Counted from the first letter of the stretch, positions 35,046 through 43,968 are shown. The stretch: DNA of 48,628 nt from Bacillota bacterium (GCA_023397675.1 JAEWTV010000014.1:1-48628), one strand, 5' to 3'. Numbers and translations: made by a program. The notes: generated from the sequence alone by a model not told the origin.

Positions 35046-36407
35046 ATGATAAACCCTTTTGAAATAATAGAAACAATAAGGATGATAAAGGATGAAAATC
35101 TCGATATAAGGACTATTACTATGGGAATATCCTTAAGAGACTGCTGTCATCCGGATTCAAAAATTGCATGTCAAAAAGTATACGATAAAATCACAAGACT
35201 TTCTTCAAACCTTGTTAAGGTAGGAGAAGATATTGAACACGAGTATGGTATTCCGATAATTAATAAAAGAATTTCAGTAACACCTATATCAATGGTAGCA
35301 GAAAGCTGTGAAGACAATAATTTTGTCAGGTTTGCACAAACCCTGGACAAAGCTGCCGATACAGCCGGAGTCAATTTTATAGGAGGTTACTCGGCTCTTG
35401 TTCACAAGGGATATACTTCTGGAGACCAAAAGCTTATTCAGTCCATACCTGAAGCGCTTTCCACAACAAAAAAAGTATGTTCATCAGTCAATGTTGCAAC
35501 TACCAGAGCCGGAATCAATATGGATGCAGTAAAACAAATGGGCCAGGTAATAAAAGAGGCAGCAAACCTTTCTGCAGATGGTGGAGGCCTTGCATGTGCA
35601 AAGCTGGTTGTGTTTTCTAATGCTCCTGAGGACAACCCCTTCATGGCAGGTGCCTTCCATGGTGTTGGCGAACCGGAATGTGTAATAAATGTCGGCGTAA
35701 GCGGTCCTGGCGTTGTAAAGGTTGCTCTGGAGAGGCTCGGTGAACAGGCTGATTTCGGTGCAATAGCCGAAACAATTAAAAATATTGCCTTTAAAATAAC
35801 CAGAATGGGCCAGCTTGTTGCAATGGAAGCATCAAAAAGGCTTAATGTTCCTTTTGGTATAGTAGACTTGTCACTTGCCCCAACCCCTGCAATTGGAGAC
35901 AGTGTAGCTTATATACTTGAGGAAATGGGACTTGAGAAATGCGGTACCCATGGTACTACGGCTGCTTTAGCTCTACTTAATGATGCTGTAAAGAAGGGTG
36001 GAACGATGGCTACTTCTTATGTGGGAGGCTTAAGCGGAGCATTCATTCCAGTTAGTGAGGATGCAGGAATGATCAGTGCTGTAAAAGCAGGTGCATTGAG
36101 CATTGAAAAGCTAGAAGCTATGACATGCATATGTTCGGTAGGTCTGGACATGATTGTGGTTCCTGGAGATACAACTGCAGAAACCATTTCAGCAATAATA
36201 GCGGATGAGGTCGCTATAGGAGTTATAAACAACAAAACAACTGCTGTTAGAATTATACCTGCTCCCGGCCAAAAGGTGGGTGATACTGTTGAATTCGGCG
36301 GACTTCTTGGTTCAGGACCCGTTATGGAAGTAAACAAATTCAGCAGCGATAAATTTATCAACAGAGGCGGCAGAATACCTGCCCCAATACATGCAGCGAG
36401 AAACTAA
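35046..36407 (+). CDS. UPF0210/DUF711 family protein
   Basis: This 453-residue cytoplasmic protein belongs to the UPF0210 family (PFL-like), paired with the ACT-domain gene 18 bp upstream. It has long Gly/Ala-rich stretches (GGYSALVHKG, SVNVATTRAGIN, GVGEPECVINVGVSGPGVVK) typical of the family and a glycine-rich C-terminus (EFGGLLGSGPVMEVN). The fold has been likened to the pyruvate-formate-lyase barrel. The reaction is not established. Transcription runs from the ACT gene and meets the structured element before spoVB. Confidence 0.9.
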   Translation: MINPFEIIETIRMIKDENLDIRTITMGISLRDCCHPDSKIACQKVYDKITRLSSNLVKVGEDIEHEYGIPIINKRISVTPISMVAESCEDNNFVRFAQTLDKAADTAGVNFIGGYSALVHKGYTSGDQKLIQSIPEALSTTKKVCSSVNVATTRAGINMDAVKQMGQVIKEAANLSADGGGLACAKLVVFSNAPEDNPFMAGAFHGVGEPECVINVGVSGPGVVKVALERLGEQADFGAIAETIKNIAFKITRMGQLVAMEASKRLNVPFGIVDLSLAPTPAIGDSVAYILEEMGLEKCGTHGTTAALALLNDAVKKGGTMATSYVGGLSGAFIPVSEDAGMISAVKAGALSIEKLEAMTCICSVGLDMIVVPGDTTAETISAIIADEVAIGVINNKTTAVRIIPAPGQKVGDTVEFGGLLGSGPVMEVNKFSSDKFINRGGRIPAPIHAARN

Positions 36408-36413
36408 TATTAC

Positions 36414-36518
36414 AAGCCCCGATTAACCAGGTATAAGGTTGTTCTAAGTTATGCAAGACATAATCTTGCAAACCATTGAATACCTTTTACTAAAATGTTT
36501 TGGTTAACGGGGCTTTTT
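36414..36518 (+). promoter_or_regulatory. Long structured leader/terminator before spoVB
   Basis: A 16-bp closing helix (36414-36429 with 36501-36515, one bulged A) ends in a T-run (36514-36518) that touches the spoVB start codon. Inside are GGTAT (36430-36434) with ATACC (36480-36484), GGTT (36437-36440) with AACC (36471-36474), and a perfect hairpin TGCAAGA (36452-36458) with TCTTGCA (36464-36470). GGGG at 36509-36512, the only ribosome site for spoVB, is inside the closing helix. Confidence 0.6.
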
Positions 36519-36519
36519 G

Positions 36520-38013
36520 ATGCATATAGACAAGTTTTACAAGGATTCATTTATATTAACCGCAGCAAATCTTTTTACCGGAATAATAGGTTTCATATTT
36601 TCCATAATCCTATCAAGAGAACTTGGACCGCAAGGTTTAGGGCTTTATGGACTTATTATGCCGGTATACAGTCTCGTACTTTGTCTTGCCTGTGATGGTT
36701 TAATTACTGCCGTTTCAAAAGTAACAGCTATTTATAGGAGTAAAAATGACTCGCGCAATTTACGCAGATCAGTTTCAACCATTTCTTTTTTTATATTTCT
36801 CTGGAGCTTGTCAATTGCCTTATTGGTACTTCTTTTTTCAAACATAATCGGAACCAGCTTGATTGATGATCAGAGAAGCATACCAGCTTTAAGGATTATT
36901 TGCCCGGCAATAGTTTTCGTATCGCTTTCAGCCATTCTGAAAGGTTATTTCTATGGGTTTGACAGATACAAGACAGCTGCTTATATAGATATAATTGAAA
37001 AGGTTCTGAGGGTTACAGTGCTCTTGGCGGTTCTGGCCTTATTAACTGTAAAAAGTATCAAAAGCACTGTTTCAGCAGCCTATTTTTCACTAATGGTTGG
37101 AGAATTCATGAGCTTTGTTCTGTTATATTCATTTTACAAACGGAATAAAAGCTCCAGTATTGGTTTTAAGTCCAAACCTCAGGCCAGAATACAACTTCTG
37201 TTTAATATCCTTATAATATCCTACCCACTTTGCATAAACGGTTTTTTATCATCGATACTCTCAACTGCATCTACTTTAATTCTTCCCAGAAGGCTTGTTT
37301 TTGCAGGCATTCCTTATGAGCAGGCTCTTGCCTTAATAGGAAAATTCCTTGGTATGGCAGTGAGCATAACATATCTCCCTATTATTATAATAAATTCGGT
37401 AACCACTGTACTTGTTCCGGACTTATCAATCAATGCGAGCAAAAATAACTTCTGGGCTTTGGAAAGCAGGATAAAGCAAGTATTTAAAATTGCCTGCTTT
37501 GTTGGTACCTGTACATTGATAATCAACCTTTCAGTTCCCAAAGCTCTGGGTATGCTGTTTTACAGCAGAACAGACCTGGGTGGTATGATAGCCTTTGCCT
37601 CACTTGCAACAGTTTTGAGCTTTGTTTCCGCACCTACCTTCGGCATGCTGAACGGTCTTGGCAAGCAAAATATAGTTCTAAGAAATTCTCTGATTATTTC
37701 GATATTGGGCCTCATCCTAATCTATATATTTACCGGAATACCTGAGCTGAATATTTATGGTTATGGTATTGTGATGTTTCTTATTGCTATAACCGCCCTT
37801 GTTCTTAATATCAGGGAAATAAAAAAGGCCTGTGACTTCCAGTTTCCGATTTTAGAAGCTTTAATATACCTCATTTCAGGCATATTGACGTTTATATTAA
37901 TAAGCATTTTAAACGGCTTAATCCCCGAATCACTCATTGTGATTAAAATTATTTCCACAGCCTTCCTTTCTTTCGTTCTCGTATATTTCCTTTCCAGACT
38001 AGCTCAAGACTAG
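36520..38013 (+). CDS. spoVB: Stage V sporulation protein B-type flippase
   Basis: This 497-residue membrane protein with about 14 helices belongs to the SpoVB/MviN/PST superfamily. The start FYKDSFILTAANLFTGIIGF followed by SRELGPQGLGLYGLIMP, and GYFYGFDRYKTAAYIDIIEKVLRV, match SpoVB, which is needed for spore cortex and flips a lipid-linked precursor. ATG 36520 fits this opening. A TTG lies one codon upstream. Its ribosome site is buried in the upstream helix, so expression may be conditional. It follows the UPF0210 gene by 112 bp and is followed by another long-loop helix with a T-run. Confidence 0.85.
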   Translation: MHIDKFYKDSFILTAANLFTGIIGFIFSIILSRELGPQGLGLYGLIMPVYSLVLCLACDGLITAVSKVTAIYRSKNDSRNLRRSVSTISFFIFLWSLSIALLVLLFSNIIGTSLIDDQRSIPALRIICPAIVFVSLSAILKGYFYGFDRYKTAAYIDIIEKVLRVTVLLAVLALLTVKSIKSTVSAAYFSLMVGEFMSFVLLYSFYKRNKSSSIGFKSKPQARIQLLFNILIISYPLCINGFLSSILSTASTLILPRRLVFAGIPYEQALALIGKFLGMAVSITYLPIIIINSVTTVLVPDLSINASKNNFWALESRIKQVFKIACFVGTCTLIINLSVPKALGMLFYSRTDLGGMIAFASLATVLSFVSAPTFGMLNGLGKQNIVLRNSLIISILGLILIYIFTGIPELNIYGYGIVMFLIAITALVLNIREIKKACDFQFPILEALIYLISGILTFILISILNGLIPESLIVIKIISTAFLSFVLVYFLSRLAQD

Positions 38014-38017
38014 AGGG

Positions 38018-38106
38018 AAATACCTTTGTCGGCAATTAAGTTTTCAAATACAGGAAGGATATTTCAAATTTTCGTCGAATAATGACGTTATACAAAGGTG
38101 TTTTTT
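38018..38106 (+). terminator. Long-loop terminator-like element after spoVB
   Basis: A 12-bp stem (38018-38029 with 38092-38103, one G-T pair) encloses 62 bases and ends in six T (38101-38106). The loop can form AAATA/TATTT and CGTC/GACG stems. The distance is unusual for a simple terminator. Confidence 0.5.
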
Positions 38107-38139
38107 GCTATTAATACATAATCATGGGGTGATAATCAG

Positions 38140-41076
38140 GTGACTGTTCCCGATAATTACAGCAAGGACATTAATTACAGAGCTCTTATAAAAGGTATGC
38201 GTGAAGGAGTAGCCTTTTGCAGGATAATTTTTGATGAGAATAATACACCCCGGCAATTTGTGCTTGCAGATTACAATCCTTCATTCGAAACCCTTTTCAG
38301 TTCACCTGATAAGCTGGTGCCTGGGATTCAAATAAGAGAGGTTATTCCTGGCATACTTGATCAAAGTATAAACTTCTCCAATTTAGCCATGGAAGTCAAT
38401 TTAACAGGTGAAAACAGAAATGTTCATTACTTCTCAAAAAAGATGAATAAGTGGATTCACCTGTCAATAAACTATTGTTCACCTGATATGCTTTATATAA
38501 TCGTTTATAAAACATCAGATATAACGCCGCATTATGAGTTTTTAAGAAATGTACTGGACATGTCTCCCGACCTTATTGTAATAACAGATTTATATGGTCA
38601 GATAATAGATTGCAACATGATGGTAATTAAGAAATTTGGCTATGAGAGTAAAGAATCAATTATTAATACAAGTGCATTATTGCTCGTTTCAGAAAAAAAC
38701 CGTGAAAAAGCACGCCTTGACATGGTTGAAAGCATGAGTACAGGTTTTGAAGGGAAAAGATATGTTTTTAAGGGCAAAGACGGAGAGTTCCCTGCTGAGA
38801 TGTCATGCAGCGTAATTAGAGATAATTTTGGAAAGCCTGTTGCACGTATAGGTATCGCAAAAGATATATCAGCTGTTGAAAAAATGCAGGAGGATTTTAT
38901 AAAACTTACGAGGGAAAACTCAATAATTTTCAACAGTACTCAGGACGCTTTGGCGCTTATAGATGTAGATAATGAGAAGAAATTTACATATAGCAGAGTT
39001 AACAGGACAAGCATGATTTATTCGGGAATCCAAAACAAGAATTATCATGGCCTCTCGTTTAAGGACCTTTTTGCTTCAGAACTGGCGCGAAGTCTTGAGG
39101 TTTATTACATGGAATGCGTCCGTGAAAAGAAACCCATAAGCTATGAAAAAGCCTTTGAACTGCCCTCGGGTAAAAAAGTATGGCACACCGTCCTATCTCC
39201 AGTTATTAGAAACAACAAAGTAACAAATATAGTTACATCCATAAGAGATATTACTGCAATAAAAAGTGCAGAAGAAGCTCTCCAGAAGGAGCGAGATTTT
39301 TTAAATACTACCCTTCTTTCAATTTGCGACGGTGTAATTGCTACCGATGTTAACGGTAATATAACACTCCTTAACAAAACAGCCCAGCAATTGACGGGGT
39401 GGTCTGAGGAGGAAGCTAAAGGTAAACAGCTTGAAGAGGTTTTTAATATTTACAACGAAAAGACAGGAGAACTTGCACTAAATCCGGTCAAAAGAGTACT
39501 TAGGGAAGGTCAGATTGTGGGGCTTGCAAACCATACAGTGTTAATATCAAGAGAAGGGGGTATAAGATGTATTGCTGACAGCGCCGCACCAATTAAGGAC
39601 AATAACGGCAACACTCAGGGTGTAATATTGGTTTTCCGTGATGTAACCGAAATAAAGGAAGCGCAGGATGCTCTCCAGGAATCTGAAGAAAAAATGAGAA
39701 GCTTTTTTGCCTGTGCCCCCTACCCTATCATAATAGTTGATCTTAATGGGATAGTAATTGACTGCAATTCAGAAGAAATCAAGCTATATGAGGTCTCCTG
39801 CAAGGAAGAGCTTATTGGAAAATCAATTTTGGATATGGTACTCCCAATGGATAATAAAAGCATTTTACACAGATGTATGGATATTCTTGAAAATAACTCA
39901 TTAAGAAGCGAAGAATATGCTATCTGCACAAACAAAGGTACAGAAAAAATAATTGAAGTATCCTCCAACCTTATTTATACCAAAGACGGAGAACCAAGCT
40001 GCGCAATAATAATGTCCAAAGATATCACCGACCGCAAAAAAGCAGAAGCCGAAATCAAATATCTTAGTTTTCATGATAAACTTACTGGCCTTTACAACCG
40101 TGCATACTTTGAAAAAGAGCTGGAAAGGATTGATACTGAAAGACTGCTCCCCATATCAGTAATCGTAGGAGATTTAAACGGACTTAAGCTGACAAATGAT
40201 ATTTTTGGCCACTCAGCCGGAGACAGATTACTTAGAAGAGTTGCAAAAATAATGAAGAATTCATGCCGTCAAGAGGATGTAATTGCACGTTGGGGCGGCG
40301 ATGAATTTGCAATTATTTTACCCAAAACACCTAATGACAAGGTAATAGAAATCTGCGAAAGGATAATTAAACTTTGCAATAACTCTGAAAAAAGACCTAT
40401 CCAACCAAGTATTGCTCTTGGTTATGCAACTAAAGATAAACAATCCACAAAAATGTCGAGTATTCTTGAAGAAGCAGAAAACTGGATGTACAGGCACAAG
40501 CTTCTTGACAGTAATAGTGCAAGAAGTTCAGTCATAGCTTCCCTTGAAAAAACACTTTTTGAAAAAAGCTATGAAACAGAAGAGCATGCACAAAGGATAA
40601 AACAATTGTGTAACAAGCTTGGTAAGGCACTTAGGCTTTCCAGCACCGAAATGGATGCATTAAGTCTTCTATCCCTGCTTCATGACATAGGTAAAATAGC
40701 AATCAGTGACAACATTCTTTTAAAACCAGGCAAATTGAATGATGAAGAATGGAAGGAAATGAAAAAGCATACTGAAATAGGCTTCCGAATAGCTCAATCT
40801 TCACAGGAATTATCATATATAGCCGAATATATCCTGCACCATCATGAGCGTTGGGATGGGACAGGTTACCCCCATGGACTCAAGGGACATAAGATACCTA
40901 AACTGTCCAGGATAATAACTATAATAGATTCCTATGATGTTATGACCCATTCACGGCCTTACAAAGGTGTAATGAGTCATACCGAAGCTATTGCTGAAAT
41001 CAGACGCTGTACTGGAACACAATTTGATCCTGATATTGCGGAGTTGTTTATTAAAATTATGGACGAAGAAAACTAA
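38140..41076 (+). CDS. Multi-PAS GGDEF/HD-GYP cyclic-di-GMP protein
   Basis: This 978-residue cytoplasmic signalling protein carries five PAS-like sensor domains (about 15-130, 135-255, 258-378, 385-510, 515-635), then a GGDEF domain (about 640-800) with intact GGDEF near 719 and an RQED inhibitory-site motif five residues before it. A C-terminal HD-GYP domain (about 805-978) has HDIGK near 848 and HHERWDGTGYP near 900-910. Both synthesis and degradation of cyclic-di-GMP are therefore possible in one protein. No membrane helix or signal peptide is seen, so the sensors read cytoplasmic cues. The GTG start follows GGGGTG nine bases upstream. The terminator-like element before it suggests its own promoter. 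It is not closely coupled to spoVB. Confidence 0.92.
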   Translation: MTVPDNYSKDINYRALIKGMREGVAFCRIIFDENNTPRQFVLADYNPSFETLFSSPDKLVPGIQIREVIPGILDQSINFSNLAMEVNLTGENRNVHYFSKKMNKWIHLSINYCSPDMLYIIVYKTSDITPHYEFLRNVLDMSPDLIVITDLYGQIIDCNMMVIKKFGYESKESIINTSALLLVSEKNREKARLDMVESMSTGFEGKRYVFKGKDGEFPAEMSCSVIRDNFGKPVARIGIAKDISAVEKMQEDFIKLTRENSIIFNSTQDALALIDVDNEKKFTYSRVNRTSMIYSGIQNKNYHGLSFKDLFASELARSLEVYYMECVREKKPISYEKAFELPSGKKVWHTVLSPVIRNNKVTNIVTSIRDITAIKSAEEALQKERDFLNTTLLSICDGVIATDVNGNITLLNKTAQQLTGWSEEEAKGKQLEEVFNIYNEKTGELALNPVKRVLREGQIVGLANHTVLISREGGIRCIADSAAPIKDNNGNTQGVILVFRDVTEIKEAQDALQESEEKMRSFFACAPYPIIIVDLNGIVIDCNSEEIKLYEVSCKEELIGKSILDMVLPMDNKSILHRCMDILENNSLRSEEYAICTNKGTEKIIEVSSNLIYTKDGEPSCAIIMSKDITDRKKAEAEIKYLSFHDKLTGLYNRAYFEKELERIDTERLLPISVIVGDLNGLKLTNDIFGHSAGDRLLRRVAKIMKNSCRQEDVIARWGGDEFAIILPKTPNDKVIEICERIIKLCNNSEKRPIQPSIALGYATKDKQSTKMSSILEEAENWMYRHKLLDSNSARSSVIASLEKTLFEKSYETEEHAQRIKQLCNKLGKALRLSSTEMDALSLLSLLHDIGKIAISDNILLKPGKLNDEEWKEMKKHTEIGFRIAQSSQELSYIAEYILHHHERWDGTGYPHGLKGHKIPKLSRIITIIDSYDVMTHSRPYKGVMSHTEAIAEIRRCTGTQFDPDIAELFIKIMDEEN

Positions 41077-41093
41077 TTTTTCATATTTTTGTG

Positions 41094-41121
41094 TTTAGTA
41101 ATAATTAGATAGTGGTATATT
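41094..41121 (+). promoter_or_regulatory. Possible rubrerythrin promoter with a PerR-like box
   Basis: TTTAGT (41094-41099) and TATATT (41116-41121) are 16 bp apart. Between them TAGTAATAATTAGA resembles a PerR box, matching about 11 of 15 positions on the minus strand. PerR control of reverse rubrerythrin is known in Clostridium, but this match is weak. Confidence 0.3.
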
Positions 41122-41181
41122 ACTTCTGTAAATAACAGAATAAAATATTAAATATGAGTTAATAGAAACAGGAGGTAAGAA

Positions 41182-41727
41182 ATGAAAGTTTTTGTATGTT
41201 CAGTTTGCGGTTATATTCATATGGGAGAGGAAGCACCTGAAAGCTGTCCTCAATGTAAAGCCCCAAAATCTAAATTCTATGAAAAAACAAGTGATAACAA
41301 AGGATGGGCTGATGAGCATAAGATTGGCGTAGCACAGGGTATAGACGCAGAAGTTATCGAAGGCTTAAGGGCTAATTTTAATGGTGAATGCACCGAAATA
41401 GGCATGTACCTTGCAATGAGCCGTCAGGCTGACCGTGAAGGTTACCCGGAAGTTGCCGAAGCATATAAGAGAATTGCTTTCGAAGAAGCAGAACATGCTG
41501 CAAAGTTTGCAGAGCTTTTGGGTGAAGTTGTTTATCCTGATACAAAGAAAAACCTCGAGTTGAGAGTTGAAGCTGAGTTTGGTGCTTGCCAGGGTAAAAA
41601 AGACCTCGCAACTAAAGCAAAGCAGCTCAACTATGATGCAATTCATGATACAGTTCATGAAATGTGCAAGGACGAAGCAAGACACGGAGCTGCTTTCAAG
41701 GGATTACTGGAAAGATATTTTAAATAA
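41182..41727 (+). CDS. rbr: Reverse rubrerythrin
   Basis: This 181-residue protein has an N-terminal rubredoxin-like iron site (C6-x2-C9 and C22-x2-C25) and a C-terminal four-helix diiron domain (about 45-181) with the E-x-x-H and D-E-A-R-H motifs. The order is the reverse of classical rubrerythrin, so it is the reverse type that reduces oxygen and peroxide in Clostridia. ATG follows AGGAGG. It ends in a double terminator. A separate DNA fragment at 43035 encodes the same C-terminal end (EEARHGAAF), a remnant of a paralog. Confidence 0.95.
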   Translation: MKVFVCSVCGYIHMGEEAPESCPQCKAPKSKFYEKTSDNKGWADEHKIGVAQGIDAEVIEGLRANFNGECTEIGMYLAMSRQADREGYPEVAEAYKRIAFEEAEHAAKFAELLGEVVYPDTKKNLELRVEAEFGACQGKKDLATKAKQLNYDAIHDTVHEMCKDEARHGAAFKGLLERYFK

Positions 41728-41802
41728 GCCACCCATAGATACTTTGGTGGCTCACAAAGCCCCTATAACCCTTTATAAATAAAGGGTTATAGGGGCTTTT
41801 TT
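41727..41802 (+). terminator. Double terminator after rubrerythrin
   Basis: AGCCACC (41727-41733) pairs with GGTGGCT (41746-41752). Then a nearly perfect 20-bp stem (41756-41776 with 41779-41799) is followed by T. The second is a strong intrinsic terminator. Confidence 0.9.
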
Positions 41803-42218
41803 AAGTACCAACTCTATGTACGCAGTACACGGATTAAGGAACGAAAGTATATGCCATAGAGGTTAATATTTTTGTAGGTTTTTATAAATCTCAAGGGAAA
41901 AATCCCACGAGTTATGAGGGGACTGCCTTGAGCTTTGTGTTAATACAAATGGTATTAAATTATCAAATTGTTTTATGTCAGCTATTCAAATTGATTGCCC
42001 GAATTGAATGTAATGTCTATTTGTGGAAACTACCACAAAGCGGCAAATAGAGTTCAAATCTTTTCTTAGTTACGTAACTTATACGGTAAAACACAGCGAA
42101 TGGTTAAGTCAAAGTCTTATTTATTAATATTCTTGACTTGTTTGTTAGTATAATGTAGCATTTCAATTGTGGATTAATAAACATTTAATAACTATACATA
42201 ATTTGAAAGGACAACGAA
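41803..42218. other. Gene-free stretch with a direct-repeat half
   Basis: It has no gene. CTCAAGGG-AAAAA-TCCC at 41890-41907 recurs imperfectly at 42977-42993. Here the segment also forms CTCAAGG (41890-41896) with CCTTGAG (41926-41932). The lipoprotein promoter must lie in its last third, where TTGACT and TATAAT occur but only 10 bp apart. Confidence 0.4.
41890..41932 (+). repeat. Structured repeat copy A
   Basis: This is the left copy of the imperfect direct repeat, with a 7-bp inverted repeat at its ends. Its partner is 42977-42993. Confidence 0.4.
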
Positions 42219-42812
42219 ATGCTAAAGAAAATATTTGGGTTCTGCTTAATTCTTTCTATATTGTTTGTTATTACTGGATGTAATGAGAACAGTAACGCTA
42301 ACTCACCCACAGCAGTATCTACTTCTTCATCCACAAATTTACCTGCAACTGAAGATATCAAAGGCACAGGAATGAACCTCACACAAATTGAAGCTGGGAA
42401 TTATTCGAGCTTGCAAGGCACTTGGAAAGAGGTAGCCTATGCAGTAAACGCACATGATGGTAACGGGGTTCAGTGGAAAGCGGGTGCTCTTCCTCATAAT
42501 ACCCTCTCTGTGTCAAGTGACAAAATCGCTTTAAATGGCACAGCGGTGGTTATTCAGGGAAATACACTCACGGATAGTTCGGGTTCCCATCAACTTTCAT
42601 TCGAAAATAGTGGAGGTTCACTCGATGCTTCCCTCGCAGATGCAGATGTCGTTGCCATCAACTATGCTGTCTATTTTTACCCAAAGGGGGTAACAAATGA
42701 TATCCAGCCAAATAACGGCGTGAAGATTGGCAACACTAAAAACCTCATTGTCATTTGGTCGAGCAATAATGGTTACACAGCAGTTTTTGAGCAAGCTGAT
42801 AAAAGTTCTTAG
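42219..42812 (+). CDS. Secreted lipoprotein, DUF6287-like
   Basis: This 197-residue protein has a signal peptide ending in ITGC, so a lipid-anchored surface protein is expected. A Ser/Thr/Asn-rich linker (about 25-50) leads to a body with GNYSSLQGTWKEVA, resembling the small DUF6287 lipoproteins of Gram-positive bacteria. The family call is tentative. The rest is a beta-rich domain with no catalytic motif. ATG follows GAAAGGACAA. It lies alone between the rubrerythrin terminator and a rubrerythrin remnant and is flanked by the imperfect repeats, so it may have arrived by insertion. Confidence 0.75.
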   Translation: MLKKIFGFCLILSILFVITGCNENSNANSPTAVSTSSSTNLPATEDIKGTGMNLTQIEAGNYSSLQGTWKEVAYAVNAHDGNGVQWKAGALPHNTLSVSSDKIALNGTAVVIQGNTLTDSSGSHQLSFENSGGSLDASLADADVVAINYAVYFYPKGVTNDIQPNNGVKIGNTKNLIVIWSSNNGYTAVFEQADKSS

Positions 42813-42976
42813 TGGGTAGGTTATTCCTCTTGCGCGAGTATTGGCATTACCTCTGTTTTGCATTCACGCTTGACAGAGGGTATGTGCGAAAGCCTGATGA
42901 ACACCCTTAATAGTAAGAAGTAAAGTTTTATTAGAGGTTTTCTGCTTGCATATTACACACGGCTGTTCTAGTATAG

Positions 42977-42993
42977 CTCAAGGGAAAATTCCA
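42977..42993 (+). repeat. Structured repeat copy B
   Basis: CTCAAGGGAAAATTCCA matches copy A at 41890 with small differences. It lies 41 bp before the rubrerythrin remnant. Confidence 0.35.
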
Positions 42994-43034
42994 TGCAGAC
43001 CCTATAACGCAGAGAGGTTGCTACATATTTCCAA

Positions 43035-43094
43035 GAAGAAGCAAGACATGGTGCTGCTTTCCAGGGACTTTTGAAGAGGTATTTCGGTAAGTAA
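43035..43094 (+). pseudogene. Rubrerythrin 3' remnant
   Basis: Twenty codons encode E-E-A-R-H-G-A-A-F-Q-G-L-L-K-R-Y-F-G-K and a stop, matching the end of rubrerythrin. Codons differ from the intact gene, so it is a remnant of a paralog, not a recent copy. Nothing upstream of 43035 continues the protein. The gene's terminator follows intact. Confidence 0.8.
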
Positions 43095-43109
43095 ATAATA
43101 GTGGATATA

Positions 43110-43146
43110 ACCCCTTGTAAATCTAGTATTTGCAAGGGGTTTATTT
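43110..43146 (+). terminator. Terminator behind the rubrerythrin remnant
   Basis: A 13-bp stem with one G-T pair (43110-43122 with 43128-43140) is followed by a short T-rich tail. It would have ended the lost gene. Confidence 0.75.
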
Positions 43147-43410
43147 ATGCGTTGAACATGTAAAGATATTTGTGGAGGGCCGATTGTACTATGGTGGCGG
43201 GAAGTTGTATTAGTTAAGGTGTGCGATACTGTGTACGATGTTTTGATATAAGTCTGTGGCTCTATATTTAATTATGGCTTTGTTAAAGAATAATGTTGAA
43301 AATAAGATAGCTTTAATTGTTAATATCATCCACATGATATATAATTAAGTTGGTTTACTATACGAGACTGTGGTGAGTAAAGATGTTAGTATAAATGGCG
43401 GTGAATTAAT

Positions 43411-43968
43411 TTGGAACAAATACTGTTTGAAACAAGAACAGATTTTAGAAATTGGCTAAACGATAATTGCTCCACAAACAGTGGTATTTGGCTTGTGTTC
43501 AGTAAGAGTGTAAGTATAAAAACTCTTAAGGCTAGTGAAGCTCTGGAAGAAGCATTGTGTTTTGGCTGGATTGATGGTCAAATGAAAAGTATTGATGAAA
43601 CGAAGTATTTAAAATATTTTTCATCAAGAACAAAAGGAAGTAAGTGGTCAGAAAAAAATAAAAGTCTTGTAAAAGGACTTGAAGCTAAAGGTCTAATGAC
43701 TGATTTTGGACGAGCTAAAATTGAAGAAGCAAAGAAAAATAGAATGTGGGATGCACCTAAGCCTGAACCTATAACGGATAAGCAAGTGCAAATGTTAGCA
43801 GAGTTAATAAAAGATATTGAACCTGCGTACACAAATTTTAATTCTATGTCCCCTTCTGTTAGAATAAATTATACAGGACTGTATTTTGATGCTAAATCTG
43901 ATGATGCAAAAAAGAGAAGACTTGAAAAAATTATAGGTAGACTCAATTTAAATTTAAGACCAATGTAG
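43411..43968 (+). CDS. YdeI/OmdA-family protein
   Basis: This 185-residue soluble protein opens with FETRTDFRNWLNDN and SGIWLVFSK, then EALCFGWIDGQMKSID and YFSSRTKGSKWSEKNK, the pattern of the YdeI (OmpD-associated) family, linked in some bacteria to bacteriocin protection. Its biochemical role is unknown. The TTG start follows GGCGGTG nine bases upstream. It stands alone in an accessory-looking region with low gene density. Confidence 0.85.
   Translation: MEQILFETRTDFRNWLNDNCSTNSGIWLVFSKSVSIKTLKASEALEEALCFGWIDGQMKSIDETKYLKYFSSRTKGSKWSEKNKSLVKGLEAKGLMTDFGRAKIEEAKKNRMWDAPKPEPITDKQVQMLAELIKDIEPAYTNFNSMSPSVRINYTGLYFDAKSDDAKKRRLEKIIGRLNLNLRPM

Larger units (their letters stand above)
42813..43410. 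other. Gene-poor stretch with a repeat copy, a remnant and a terminator
   Basis: It holds the right repeat copy (42977-42993), the rubrerythrin 3' remnant (43035-43094), that gene's own terminator (43110-43140) and about 270 bases in which I see nothing coding before the YdeI-family gene. Confidence 0.5.

Noticed and set aside
38018..38139. Cyclic-di-GMP riboswitch upstream of the GGDEF/HD-GYP gene
   Set aside because: The GEMM-type consensus segments are absent; the structure is a long-loop helix with a T-run.
42880..42920. GTGCG-containing segment resembling a group II intron 5' end
   Set aside because: No other intron domains, no domain V-like hairpin and no reverse transcriptase in the region.
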